Positions 24,215 to 36,086 of a stretch of 64,000 bases of DNA are shown piece by piece. The DNA is from Paramarasmius palmivorus (Eukaryota > Basidiomycota > Agaricomycetes > Agaricales > Marasmiaceae), in contig JAYKXP010000063.1 in NCBI GenBank assembly GCA_037176845.1, positions 186,001-250,000 of the forward strand, read 5' to 3'. Within the stretch, counting starts at the first letter, position 1. Each line of letters starts with the position of its first letter. A program made the position numbers and the translations under genes. A model generated the notes under the pieces. It did not search any database, was not told the DNA's origin, and saw nothing but the letters and a program-made list of their open reading frames with translations.

Positions 24215-24505
24215 GCGTGATGGGGGGCAGGTTTGACGCCGTACAATTAGCCTAAATACTATCTTCAGCATGCTATCACTTCCCATACTTTCTTTCACAG
24301 TATTCCCGTGTAACATGAGTGCGTCCTCACACTCAAAGAAATGTCGAAGACTAATACGACAATATAGGCAGTAGTAACACTTACAGTGGTGGAACACACT
24401 ACAATAATAGTGGTAGTGGACCCCAGAACATCAACAATGGTACTGGGCAACAGAACATCAACACTGGCACTGGATCTCAGCATAACTATGACCCCAAAGG
24501 TATAT
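24215..24505 (+). pseudogene. QNIN-cassette exon, locus 7 (fragment)
   Basis: Encodes GGTHYNNSGSGPQNINN, then GTGQQNINT and GTGSQHNYDPK, ending at a GTATAT donor near 24500. An in-frame stop precedes the cassette at the same place as in locus 2, of which this is the inverted copy. The similarity extends upstream to about 24215. A short exon-like stretch after the donor (to 24610) has no recognisable match. Confidence 0.6.
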
Positions 24506-24619
24506 CAATATATTATCAGTGATATTGCAACAATTGACGCATTGAATATAGCGTTTACGCCTGGTCAGGCTCCCCAGTCTCCCCCCAAAAGAATGAAGCC
24601 AACAGAGTAGGGGATTGCA

Positions 24620-25480
24620 CCAGGCGTGATGTATGTATATGGCGATGTAGTCATGGGAAGTTAATTCCTCAGGGGACGATAATGTGCTGGCACCGATTTT
24701 TGTTGGCTCGTAATTTCTATTCCCATCAGCCTTCTCCCTTTCAAAGTGCTTTCAATTTCCAATAAATCATCACTTGTGCACTCATTAACTTCTTTCTTCA
24801 TCGACACGAGGTTAAATCGGTATCTTTAGCGCGCGTCAATCTGTCAAACCCTGTGGGGTATCTACAATGAGCCTTAGGCTTCAAAAACCAAGGCGATAAC
24901 GCATCTAGAAATCCCCTGCGTGCCAACTACGCCACGATCCAAATCGTTCTCAAGGTTCACCAACTGTATCCCCTGTCTGTTCTTCTATAATCCACACACT
25001 TGTCATTTCTTGGAGACCCTATTGCTGTACCGCTAACAAGTGATTGATCCCTAGGGAGCCAGTGATACACTGCTTTACACTGAACGCTGTATTTGCAGAG
25101 TGCACTTAATACTCGACCGCGCGATCGGAGCGCTTGGCGTAAGAGCGTTAGACATTCACTCGCTTTATTCTTCATTCATTGGACTTTGACATACTTACCT
25201 GTATCTGTCTTGATGAACTTTGATCAATCAAGCAGGACTAGGACCCTGTGAACGATTGCATTTCCAAAGAAGACGCATCAGCGCGAAGTACACTTGTGCA
25301 AGGTGGCGTGGAGAGGAGAGTCCCGCCATTTTGACGTGCTCGAATAATTACTTCGCGCACTAGTACTAGAAGGCCTTTAGGATAGTAGCTACTCCAAGGA
25401 GGATAATCTGGAGCGAGTCGCACCTTGTTCAGTTTTCTCCTTACGATGATAGCTCGCCGTACCTAATGCATTTTAAAAAA
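24620..25480. other. No recognisable gene
   Basis: Short frames only; nothing supported. Confidence 0.35.
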
Positions 25481-25484
25481 ATTG

Positions 25485-26965
25485 ATATCCCTATTTGTGG
25501 TACTGTATATTCTGACTTGCGTCCTTGGTTCGATCACATACCTCACGGGTTATAGTTGTATAGGGCACACGGGTATCATTGTAATAGAAGCGTTGTACAG
25601 CAATACTAGACGCTCGCCTATATCCGTATTGCTAAAACGTCCGGTTGGCACTCCTTGGGAAAATCACTTGGTTGTTGCATAGAGCTGTTAAAGAAGCTGT
25701 TATGCGCGCTAACGTATCTTCGTACACGCTACGACCGATTACTTCCGAGCGGTGAAGGAAAGTCTCGAATCGAACGCCAGACGGCTGGTCAATGTTAGCT
25801 CATGGCTGTACGATTGGAACTGGGTCTGATATTCCATTGAGCCTGGAATAGAAACGAATACTTCTTATCGCTTCGCTCTCGCTCAGGTAGTTGCTGTTCA
25901 AGAGGCAACATCACGCGTGTCACTTTTGAGTTAAAGGGTCGATAAACGGGCGGCTCGCTGTACACTAAGGATCTACCCGTGTATTCGTGTCCAAGTAAAG
26001 AAGCATACAAGAACGTCCATAATCATTCTCCGGAAGTTTCACCCCCCCGGGGTGATATGGAGGAACGATAAGCGCTTGAGATCTAACGCGAGAAAAGATA
26101 GAACGGCGGATGTGACAACACCGCTCATAGTACACGGTAACAGCGGGTATAAGATAGGCGCTCGGATGATATTGTCCTCGTTCTTCGTCGGCCGAAAGGG
26201 TACCTCGCGAATAGAAGGGAAGAAGTAGGGCTGAGGACGTATCATCTGGGGCATTTCGTAACGGGCTATATTGAGTTGCTGTAAAATCACAACAAGGTAG
26301 CGCCCATACCGATCATCCGACCAGACACGCTCCCATACAACAATACGGGAACCGTGGTGAGACTGCCTAGCCATCGGGTATGGGCGGGAAAGGTGGATGT
26401 GATCGATGTACAAAAGGATGGCTGTCATCGTTACGGTAACGGGAGAAGAGGGATATAACGTGGTTGAACGGAAAGCGGCGGGAGTTCATCAAGCCCGACA
26501 TGAGTAGGGGTAACAAGGGAGAGCGATGTAGATATCGTGAAGGGTGCAGCGCTTCAAAGGATTCGAACATTTCAGAGTCGTATATTCAGCTTCTGTCACC
26601 AAAGAATACGAAGTACGAGTTCAATAGATGGAGTTCAGGCGTGCTCGCGAGCCAAGATGGTAGCAGATGGAAAGGGATCAGAAGATGCGGGATTGTGCCG
26701 GGTTCTTCTTCTCGGATGGCAGAATGTGGATACTGTCTTTGTGGGTTGGATGCTTCAGCTATATACGCGTTAGGGCTTAGTATCGCGAAGGGAGAAAGAA
26801 CGAAGAATGTACCATCAAGCCATGTACCCCATCTTTTCTTTGCGGAACCGCCGTTGGTATCTATAGTAAAGCCATCTGATGACTCTTTAGCCATGACAAA
26901 AGAACGAAGAGGGGGTGGAGTACTTACTACTTGAAACGCTCTTCGCCGAGTGTCGTTGATCGATA
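25485..26965 (-). repeat. Dispersed repeat, copy B (inverted relative to copy A)
   Basis: Reverse-complement counterpart of 900-2360. The minus-strand frame around 26150-26370 reads VWSDDRYGRYLVVILQQL, then FFPSIREVPFRPT and IIRAPILYPLL, matching the frame in copy A. Further blocks (26440-26600 and 26700-26850) also match the + strand of copy A. The conserved frame suggests an old coding gene of unknown family. Neither copy has an intact full-length frame. Confidence 0.6.
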
Positions 26966-27589
26966 CAAGCATGATGTATGGGACGACGAGCTTGCGTGAT
27001 TGATATGGAGAAGCATGAACGGGTAGGCGTTGAGACAATGTCCTTTCGAAGTCGTTGCACGAGTTGTCCTGAGCCTTTCAGGCATGGTTTTCAGCAAGAG
27101 GGACAGACTCGGAAGAGAGTGAGACGTACCGGCGTTCGAATTTATCCTTCACAATCAACTTCCGCGGGCTTGGACGAAGGCTACGGAACGCGATCGAAAG
27201 GGATGCGAGAGTATCGACATACGAGGAAAGGAATCGAATGCGGCATGAGATTGGAAAGACCATCGAAGGAAGGCTGCGTGATCGGAGAGTTTGTTCTGCC
27301 ATCGAGGTAGGATTTCGGTTCTTCATGTCCCCCTGTGATGTATGGGTCGACGACTTCGTGTAGTAGAGGGAAGAAATCAATGGGCAGGCATTGGGACGTT
27401 GCATGAGCATGCTGCGGCTGTGCTCACGAGGGCGGTGTTTCTTCCAGTGTCGTCGGGTTAGGGGGCTGCTTCCTTCATAACGAGGGGATTTGCACTGAGA
27501 AGAGGAGGCGGAGACCTTGTGGGGGTTGTACAAATTGTCCTGGGCCTGAAGAGTTTGGTTGTCAGGAAAGGCACAAAGAGGAATAGTGT

Positions 27590-27960
27590 GAGACGTACCA
27601 GCGTTCTAGTAATGCCATCAATGTCAGGGTGTCATGCGTGGTCTCTCATAGCACAATCGTTAGATATCTTGACCCATATGAGCCCATGCTTTCAACCTAG
27701 TCGGACCATCAGATAAGAAAAGCCGACCGCAGATAAAAAATGTACCGTTCACGCCGATGACGTGTCTTGTATCCCGAAGATGGTATTGAGCATACCCTAC
27801 AGGAGTGTCCAGATGTTCAGTGGGAGTCTGGAAAGGTCGCAGTTCGAGAGTGGAGCGCAGCGACATCGTAGTCGAGGAAGAGAAAATTTTATCCACGTGG
27901 CAGTCAGAGCCGATTCGTGACGTCAGATTAAGCGCCCGCCTCTTCTACCACAACATCTTC
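27590..27960 (-). pseudogene. Decayed multi-exon gene of unknown family, copy 1
   Basis: On the minus strand, coding-like pieces are separated by strong intron donors of the form G|GTACGTCTCAC and matching acceptors (for example near 27598, and further ones near 27126). The stretch 27590-27960 matches 34530-34890 in direct orientation, including the donor, the stretch around the ACATCGTAGTCGA block, and the downstream GACGTCA-GCGCCCGCCTCT block. Neighbouring minus-strand sequence from 26940 to 27590 contains related exon-like pieces (GPGQFVQPPQGL and later GQLVQRLRKDIV), so the original gene may have had repeated domains. Stops occur in every phase. No family is recognised. Confidence 0.4.
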
Positions 27961-28316
27961 AACGTCCAAAAGTGAGCGAATCGTTCATAAAATCCATACT
28001 TGATTTACATGACAGACACCAACTTCGTCTCAGCTTTCTGAATCGCGGCGTTCGATGGATCATGACTCTATAGGATCTCTTTCCTTTTACACCTCGTTCT
28101 AAGTCACCCTGACGCTCCTCATCAGCCTTTACGAGCCATACATTCATATTATGATTTATTAGCGCTTCTCTGGGTAATAACTCAGATCTTAGCATTCAAA
28201 TTCAACATGATTACTTCCGAATCCTAGCTCATCTCTCCCACGAGGCCATTCATGGGGGTTGTCTACGCGCTGTGACTACGGTATCCAGGACGTGACTCTC
28301 GCCAAAAGGAACTCAC

Positions 28317-28990
28317 TTGAAGTCACCAAGGCACATGTTCTCGAACCACACAGCGACGATCGGAATTCAACGGGATTACTCTAACTCAATATCAAATTCC
28401 TTGTCAACGATACCCGACTGCTTGTTTCGCGAACTCGAGGAAGAGGTGATATACCTAAATATCACCTGTGAATGGCTTTCGACGAGCCTTGTATTTCTGC
28501 GCGTCGATTACAGGGTTATAGCCTTAACAGGAGACGAGAACTCTTCCACATCGGCGGATGCTGATCTTTCCAGGCAAGTCTTCGGTCTAAAAGATATTCA
28601 TCAACTTGCTCAACCTCCGTCACCAGTGTGACTGGCACTACAAACATTGTGGCGCTCTCAATGATGCTCCGTTTCGAATTCGACATTCAGGCGAACGGCG
28701 AGTACGTCTTCAAGATTCACGTTCACCATCGATTTCTTTTCACGTGTCAACCAACTCTTTTCAACGAGTTTTGTTCATCTTCTACCTCTACCGTCTCATT
28801 CATTTAACGAACTTGGATGAACGTCTCACGTATCCCAGCAATAACAGCTTCGGATCACGGCTTCGGATCACGGCTTCTCGATACACGACACTTCATGGTC
28901 GTTGAACCCTCTAGCTTTTGGGATGTGCGCCTTTTATACGTCAATCAAGGCATCCTCGGTGCAGCGATCACTCTTGATACTACGGCATCA
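28317..28990 (+). pseudogene. Possible decayed F-box/LRR-like segment
   Basis: The frame 28317-28631 (SISNSLSTIPDCLFRELEEE and the following hydrophobic stretch), plus later segments in other phases, has the Leu/Ser-rich look of the repeat region of mushroom F-box proteins. No F-box motif is seen and the phases do not join. Low confidence; it may be non-coding. Confidence 0.25.
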
Positions 28991-28999
28991 CTCTACTAA

Positions 29000-29900
29000 T
29001 CACACTCAATAGCATGCTTCTAATTGCTGACTGTATGCATATTCTATCTCGTCTTTATCACTCAGATATGGCAGCATTTCAGTAACTCCGACATTGTCAA
29101 TATGTAAGTTGGATTCTCAGATAAGACGTACCATTCATGTTAATGACTGGTTTTCTATCTCTATGATGACTCAGAGCATACCATAAAAAGCGTGTCCAAT
29201 TATTTGATAAATAGCTCTCTGGAGTATCGTCGTCGTCGTCGAAGAAATTGCTGCGTGGCCTTCAGAACTGGCATCATCCTGTAAAGTCAGATTCGACGCC
29301 CATACACGAGCGACTCGAATCAAAATCTGTAGATCTCGATATGTGGTTTAGGTGGGGTCATACAATATCATAATTAATTGGATCCATATGCTACATAGCA
29401 GGTTCGGAAATCATCTTGACCTCTGCTAACCCAGGTGTTCTTCGAGACCTCCTTTGCTCATGATCATGTATTCCTCTTCGCTCATGTATTCCTCCTCACT
29501 CATGTATTCCTCCTCGACAGTTCCTTTACTTGCGGAACGGTTTTTCTCTTTTTCCAGCAATCTTGCCCAACGGTAGCCATAATAGGAGCCAAAAGCAACA
29601 CTGGATGTATCCCACCATGTCAGCCGATCCCACTATGATAGTTAGCCTTGGTGCATCTAAAAAGCTGACAGCCATACCTTTTCATTCAATTTTTGGAGAT
29701 CACTTGGGTTGCTATCAGGTGCTAACACTCCGAACATCATCCCGCGTAAATCGCTCTCAGATATCCGGCCTTCCTTCCAATCCTTCCGGACACTAAGCAA
29801 CTGCTCCAAATGCTCTTTGAGCTCATTGTACTTTGAAGTAGCCTCCGCTGTATTGCTTGCGTGAATTGGGGAAAATGACTGTTGACCGATCAGTTTTCAT
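29000..29900. other. No recognisable gene; one 18-bp tandem repeat
   Basis: No supported gene. At 29464-29517 the 18-bp unit TCATGTATTCCTCCTCGC (with variants) repeats three times. On the minus strand it would encode EEEYMS repeats, but no surrounding exon can be supported. Confidence 0.45.
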
Positions 29901-29906
29901 CTCCTA

Positions 29907-32900
29907 TCATGGTAGCACGGAATTCACCATAAGCCACTCTGGAAACCAATCCATTTTATTAGGCTTCCATTTGTTGGGACATTGCATAAAAACCTTGAGC
30001 AATTCAAGTCTGGCACCACAAGAATGAACAGCAGACCGCAAAAGGTCTGTTTTGTAGGCAAACTCATTAGTGGGTTGTGAATGGACAAGGAAAGTTATAT
30101 AGCATTTGAGGAGCCGAGTGGGGTACACATCATGATCTTCTAGACCACATGAGGCCTGTGGTGGTGGTGAAATCTGCAATCTTCATGAGCATTGTGGAGA
30201 GTGGGAAGATGATTTTTTACTTTTAACCAACGGCTGCATTCCGATGAAAAACGATAAAAATATTTGGAATGTATTATGTATTCCTCAAGTATATCAAACT
30301 GCCAGGTAGGGTTAGTCTAACTTGATGCAAGATTAAGGAGGCAATACCTTCTTCACTTGATAGTTGATGTCTGGATTGGGCAGTTGCTCTTCTTGCGATG
30401 CGAGTTCTTGAATACCTCTTTGCAACATTGCCTGAATGATACCAGAATCGTGGTGTGGACGATGTGCAAGTGGAGATACCCAACACATGATTGCTGAGTG
30501 GAGTGAGACTTTATAATCCCCATCCACACAGGCATGGGAAGGAAAGTCCCGACGCTTACACGGACACTTATATCCTTCAACAACCCCAACAACTTGAAGA
30601 CTTGACAGCAAGTGCGATTTGAGGGACCCCAGGAGATCGGACAAACTGGAATGAAGAGAGTCCGAGTATGATAGCAGATCCTCCACATTCCTAGAGATTC
30701 TCCAGAGACCGAGCAACATTGAGAAATTGTCAATTATTTCATGTGACAGGCCGGGTTCTGCTCTGACTCGGAGAGTAAGCCATGGAATAGTCCAGAGCCA
30801 AATGGAGGAATGAGGATTGCTGACAAACAATTCCTGTTTGTTAGTGAGCCTTTGCACTTCGTCAAACAACCACCATAGTGACCAAAATGGAGAGCTCTGT
30901 TTGAGAAAGATCGAGGATTTGATCATAAAGTCAAAATAGTCCACAGGGATGATACTTGCTGCAACATGGAATATATGCTCGAGCAGCTGTACGTCTTCGT
31001 GACTCCTAATTTTGGAAAATATCTCAGCAAGCCGCAAAGTAACTTTCTTGACAAAGTCAATGATATCCGTTTCCGGAAAGTTATCAAATGAGCTATCAGG
31101 TTGGGACCATGAGGACAACAAAGGTGAATAAAGGTGATTAGACACACCTAAGATGGAATTCCTTTTTCACAAGTTTAGCCACAGATTGGAGTGTGTGCTG
31201 GACAAAGAAGTTGTCGCAATACACTTTTTTGTCAATGAAATATTCACGGGAACGGCTCTTGTCCCCCAAAAAATCACTGAATGACTTGTGACAGATATGG
31301 AAGGTGCCGTCCCCGCGAAGATTAATCACGGAATGCATTCCACGTAGTACTGATGCCACATCACCACAGGGTACTCCATAAAGAATTTCAATCTTTGTCA
31401 ATGTTCTGGGGTTGGATTTTTTGGGATTGGACGGTGACAGCCAGCTGGGGTAGTATATCATTGCACCCAGAACATCCAGCAATTGCTGACGTCGCGGACA
31501 GGTGGAGAGGATTTGGCGATAGAGAATATCTAGCAGCTCAAATGGAGAGCCAGCTTCTGCATCACAGCATTCCCCAAGAATCCGTTTGAGTTGTTCGCAT
31601 GGATTATAGTACTCGTCCTCCACAAATATGAGAACAGTTTCAGCATAGATAAACTGCCCAGAGGCATTCCAAGCCAGCTTGCTGATGTCCCAATCTGATG
31701 GCCAGGGAGTTGGAAGGTTAAAGGCCTTGCATCGGGGGCTCTCCCTTATCTGAGAAAAGCCATCACGTAGAAAGCGCTCAATATCACATCTTGTTTCCTC
31801 ATTGTCATCGAGGTTGAGCCAGCGTACAGGGAGAAAGTCCTTGTGGTCAAGTGTCTCTCGGATTGAGGGTTCAGGCCGACTACAAAGGAGAATTCGGGGT
31901 AGGGGCTTGCGACATTTTGAGAGGAATGATGCAATGAGGCATAGAACCTTCTGCTGTATGGGACCTGTGGAGCATTCATCGAGCGCATCGATGACTATAA
32001 GTCCACTGCATTCAATATGTGATAGAGACTCGGATGACCATGGCTCGAGGATCAACTTCTTGAGCTGCACATCGATGGATGCCTTCAAGACACTTGGTGT
32101 CTGCTCGATAACCTGTTCGATAAGACGTCGGAACTCCGGGAATTTGCAGGCTAAGTCATGTGCAATGACAAGAAACAGCTGCGATGGATTATCCCGTTTT
32201 GGGTCGTCCCGCCGAAAGAAAAAGCTTGACACAAGCATTCCTTCTGGGTCGGTCTTCTCTGCAATTGTCTGGGCGATAGCAGATTTCCCCGCACCGGCAG
32301 GGCCTAATAACCAACATAGACGCTCTGTCGTGGGATTTTCTTCTCGAGCCCACTTCAGTATAGATTTCTGGATCCTTTCGCGTGTATCTTTGTGACACCG
32401 AGGTGGCGGATAGCGTACAGCGGAGTTATACGTGGCCCCCACAGCGGCTATTTCATTCCAAAGCATTTGCATGGCTGAAGATCAAGTCAGAATTTCCCTG
32501 CAAAGTAGCAAAAAAACAGAAGTACCATTATTTGGATTCACAGTATAATTGTTTGTCTGATTGCCACCAACATTGTTAAACTGCCCTCCATGAACGTTAA
32601 TGTGGCCGGAATTAGATACCAATGCTTGTGGTGCCTGTCTAGTCAACATCGACATCTGCTCGTCCATATTAGGTAAGGAGCGAGCAGGAGGTGTAATTGG
32701 TGTGTGAGTACTCGATGAAGAGGAATGTGATGTATTGAGGATATTTGGATATGGATGATATTGCCGGCTAGGATGGGAGTGGGTGTGAGGATGGTTGCTC
32801 GTGTATCGCTGACTGAAATCAGCTGGCTGGTTGGTATCTACATGATCGCTCGCTTGAGAACATGCATACGTTGTAGGCGCAGGTGATGTGGGAAAAGTGA

Positions 32901-33069
32901 TAGTAGGATTGGAATTGGGATATGTATGATCAGTTGGATGGTCATACGAGCCTAATTGATCGCTCGGTCGAATGGCTGGATCATGGTGAACTCTGTCGTC
33001 GACGCCCGTGTTTGAAGCTCCTGGTCTCAGGACTCCATGATTGGTATTGGGCGAATTTGTTGTTGGCAT
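29907..33069 (-). CDS. NACHT-domain STAND NTPase (NLR-like) with N-terminal Asn-rich cassette
   Basis: The first ATG in frame is at 33069. Exon 1 ends at 32526; a 51-nt intron (32525-32475) joins in frame to the NACHT exon. Residues 1-150 are Ser/Thr/Pro/His/Asn-rich and probably disordered. Residues 155-175 carry INVHGGQFNNVGGNQTNN, the core of the cassette found at nine other loci here. The NACHT domain has Walker A GPAGAGKSA at about 239-247 and Walker B LIVIDALDEC at about 340-349, followed by a winged-helix-like region (HKSFSDFLGDKS near 570-580). The frame closes at 31138; the next coding block (31145-30333, Trp/Leu/Ser-rich, no recognised repeats) is in another phase, so a small intron or frameshift lies near 31140. 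A GTATTG donor at 30347 and an AG at 30174 extend the protein in frame to a stop at 29907. STAND NTPases sense non-self and oligomerise. I see no WD, TPR or ankyrin repeats at the C-terminus. Confidence 0.9.
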
Positions 33070-33119
33070 CGCGAGGATGGTAAAGAGCAAAGCGTGCGAA
33101 GCTCCATTCAAGCATTATT

Positions 33120-34140
33120 GAACAAAATATATCAGTAGGAACTGCTGCCACGCATTTGGAATCCAGAGGTACAGCCTTGGTCTGTGCGCTTAACAGAGAA
33201 TGATATGGAACAATCCAGTGGAAAAGGGAGTCTGCATGCTGTTGAATCTGATTCCGGAACTAATAGTTCAATCCACGCTCAAATCGCACACCTTTCATGA
33301 AGAGGCAATGTAGTCGCAGCGCTAGGCACATATAGCAAGGCATAGCAATCAGCGACCCACGAGTGGTGTTTGCCGCTGATCATTCGTGTTCGATACGTGG
33401 TCAGCATTTCTGATGCAAGCGTCAAAGAACTGATGCTGCGGGTGACAGAACAGGTAATTATACGTATACTTGTTGATGCTGCTCAAAGGTGTACTTTAGG
33501 ATAGACAGGATGCATGGTGCAATGTAGCAGACAGCATGATGGATGTGACAAGAAGAACAGAAGCGTGGATGGGCGTTGGACGGATCTGTCATTCGTACCC
33601 TTCTATGGGAAGTGATTACAGCACACTAATGTGAAAGGAAAAACGAGTGGCAGTGGGAGCGGTTTTCATCTTCTTAGGTTCCTTCGTCTTCGGGAATGAC
33701 TATTTTGCGCTATCCATCAGCTACCCTCGCATCACAGCAAGACAGAGAACGTACCGTAAACCAATTAACCATATCCCATTCATTCGTTTGATGACCAACA
33801 CACGCGAAGCGACTGCAGATAGGATGATCCATTCCTTCAAGCTAAAACGCGTCCTTGGGGCTGCCTGTCGAGTGCAAGATGAGCGGAAAGGCGAAAGCCG
33901 CACGGGAGTATTCAAAGGACGGGCGCGGGGAGGGGAGTGAACGCGTTGAGATGTGGTGCAAAGGATAATACGCGCGCGCGTTGGCGTTTGGAAAGTAAGA
34001 GGTATCAGAGCATCGACCTTTGCTTGTATTGTATGGGCGGTGGGATCGAGCAAGGATGAAAGAGATCAGCAGATCCGGGTTAATAGTGGCGTCTTCGGCG
34101 CCGTTTTTAAGGAACGTCAGCTTCTAGTATCGCATATATA
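33120..34140. other. Upstream region of the NACHT gene; no recognisable gene
   Basis: Frames on both strands at 33647-34053 overlap, are compositionally biased and match nothing I know. The first several hundred bases are expected to hold the NACHT promoter. I see no clear TATA box at the usual distance. Confidence 0.35.
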
Positions 34141-34529
34141 GGAACTAAGAACGTACCATGAAGACTGTCCAGCCCTTCTAGGAGTATCGACGTCAGTATC
34201 CATCGACTCGTCCTGATAGTCCATGAACGGAGGACAAGTGATGATGGGGAGGGGTACGCACTGCTGAGCGTACTTCATTAAGCCCCGAACATGGTGTTTG
34301 TGCCGAAGATGCAAGTCGTGTAGTAGATGGGTGCATTAGGATAGTTTGTTGGCCGTTTTCCTCTGGCGTAGTAGGATCGGAGAATAGCTTGTCCTATCGC
34401 AGGTCTATATTGAACCTACGACCGATTTGACCTCAGGAGAGGAGTTTGGGAGTAATGTCTTCTCTGGATCGCAGGAGGTGAAAGTCGTCTTTAGCCTGTT
34501 GAGTGGGATATGCGGGAAGTCAAGGAGGA

Positions 34530-34890
34530 GGAGAGTGAGACGTACCAGCGTCCCAGTAGCGTCCTAACCGGAAGCATGGTCTTGCGGTGGCCCAGGTATG
34601 TCCCATATATCAGCGCATCCTTTCTTAGTCTGACCATCAGATAAAGCTTAACTCATCAGATAAGGGGAAAAAGAGCAAAGAGCAAAGGCGTACCATTCGC
34701 GTCTATGGCAAGCTGACTATCTTTGAGTTGAGGTAAAAGTATCCACGTCCTTGATGACAAGCTCTCTGGAGAGCGAGAGCAGCAACATCGTAGTCGATGA
34801 AAGAGAAAAGGCTGCCACGTGGCTTTCGAAACAGCGATCGTCTGACGTCATGTTAGTAGGCGCCCGCCTCTTAACGACGGCAAATGATGT
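34530..34890 (-). pseudogene. Decayed multi-exon gene of unknown family, copy 2
   Basis: Direct-orientation counterpart of 27590-27960. It keeps the G|GTACGTCTCAC donor near 34545, the block ACATCGTAGTCGA, the GCCACGTGG block and the GACGTCATGTTAG-GCGCCCGCCTCT block. No intact frame is found. It confirms that this sequence is a dispersed repeat or dead gene family. Confidence 0.4.
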
Positions 34891-34899
34891 TGAAGTTCA

Positions 34900-36050
34900 G
34901 CTTCCTGGAAAGATCTCGCATTCAAGAATCTCAGCATCATATCATCCATATTGAAGGGTCACGACAAGTACCACTTTCTATCCCACAAGGACCCAAACAT
35001 TAGTCCTGGTCCACCCCTGGACGCCAGTACAGAATAACGTGCGTATCTGTAAGGCGCCCACCCATTTTTGGTTTATCTTGCTTCCTTATCACTTATCTGT
35101 TTACATTTATTTACCTACGACCTCGACTATATAAAGCCGTCTCGGCCGTAGTTACATCACTCACCTGTATCTTGTCTACTCCAAGTCTACTCCGTACACG
35201 AATCCTACCGTTGGTCGTGCTCTCTCGGCCTCAGGGCCTCGTCCTTCCTTCTGCTCGAGTAGTCGAGATCAGCGGCGTACAAGACGCCTTACAGTATCTC
35301 CGGTTCGTGTCAACAAGAGCGATTGACATCTGTGACTTAAAATCCCGCAGCAGCCCGTCATACTTGAAAACACAGGAAAGTCTTCAAGTCTCGAGCTCAT
35401 CATTGACTTTTCCGAACTCTCAGGCATCAATTATTGCAATCATATAAACACGCTAAGCCAAACACCAAACGCAGACTTAAACGCGTCGCCGAGACCACTT
35501 TTCTACCAGTAGATAGATCAGGCTACTACGCCTTACTTTAATTTATCGCGGGGTCGCTATATCTAAAAGTTGAACGTTGAACCATTGTGAATGACTTCCT
35601 CGGTAAGTTCATTTATTTTACGCCTCTTCTGCGCTTTCTCATCCAGTAAGGAATAGTCAAACCCTGAAAATCCCCATGCCAATACACGACTTCTGGTAAA
35701 CCTTTACTCTTTCGATGAATTATGACACTTTTTGATACTATAAGAATCAAAGATCCGGTGAATCAAGCGGTTGGGCGCGCGTTTCTCTAGTGTTGGGTGT
35801 TATTGCTTATGTTCAGACTGTCTTCATCCTTAGGCATTCGTTCGGGATGTACCGTCAAGACAGTAATCACAGTCTGGAGCACCAGCTATGCGATAATGGC
35901 CCATTCACGTGGATCCATTACTCGATGCCATCGAGTCGATATTTTTATTAGGGCAAATTGGCGCCTATGTTTTGCAAGACTGTGACACCGTGACAAATAG
36001 CCTCTTGAACTTAAACCGCCATCATTTCAATTCTCCTACTCTCAAGAGCG
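34900..36050. other. No recognisable gene; TATA-like site at 35128
   Basis: A good TATA box (TATATAAAG, 35128-35136) precedes a 91-codon frame at 35172-35447, but that frame contains no ATG, so I do not call it a gene. The frame at 35909-36090 reads into the F-box relic in another phase and is not convincing by itself. Confidence 0.35.
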
Positions 36051-36086
36051 TTGACTTGTTCACCACTCAGTGTCGCCATCCCCTTC

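Noticed and set aside
29435..29638. Phe/His-rich plus-strand frame with FLFAHVFLLTHV
   Set aside because: It is made by the 18-bp tandem repeat; no ATG context, intron signals or homologue.
35172..35447. Small gene behind a good TATA box
   Set aside because: The frame has no ATG anywhere and no recognisable domain; the TATA box alone is not enough.
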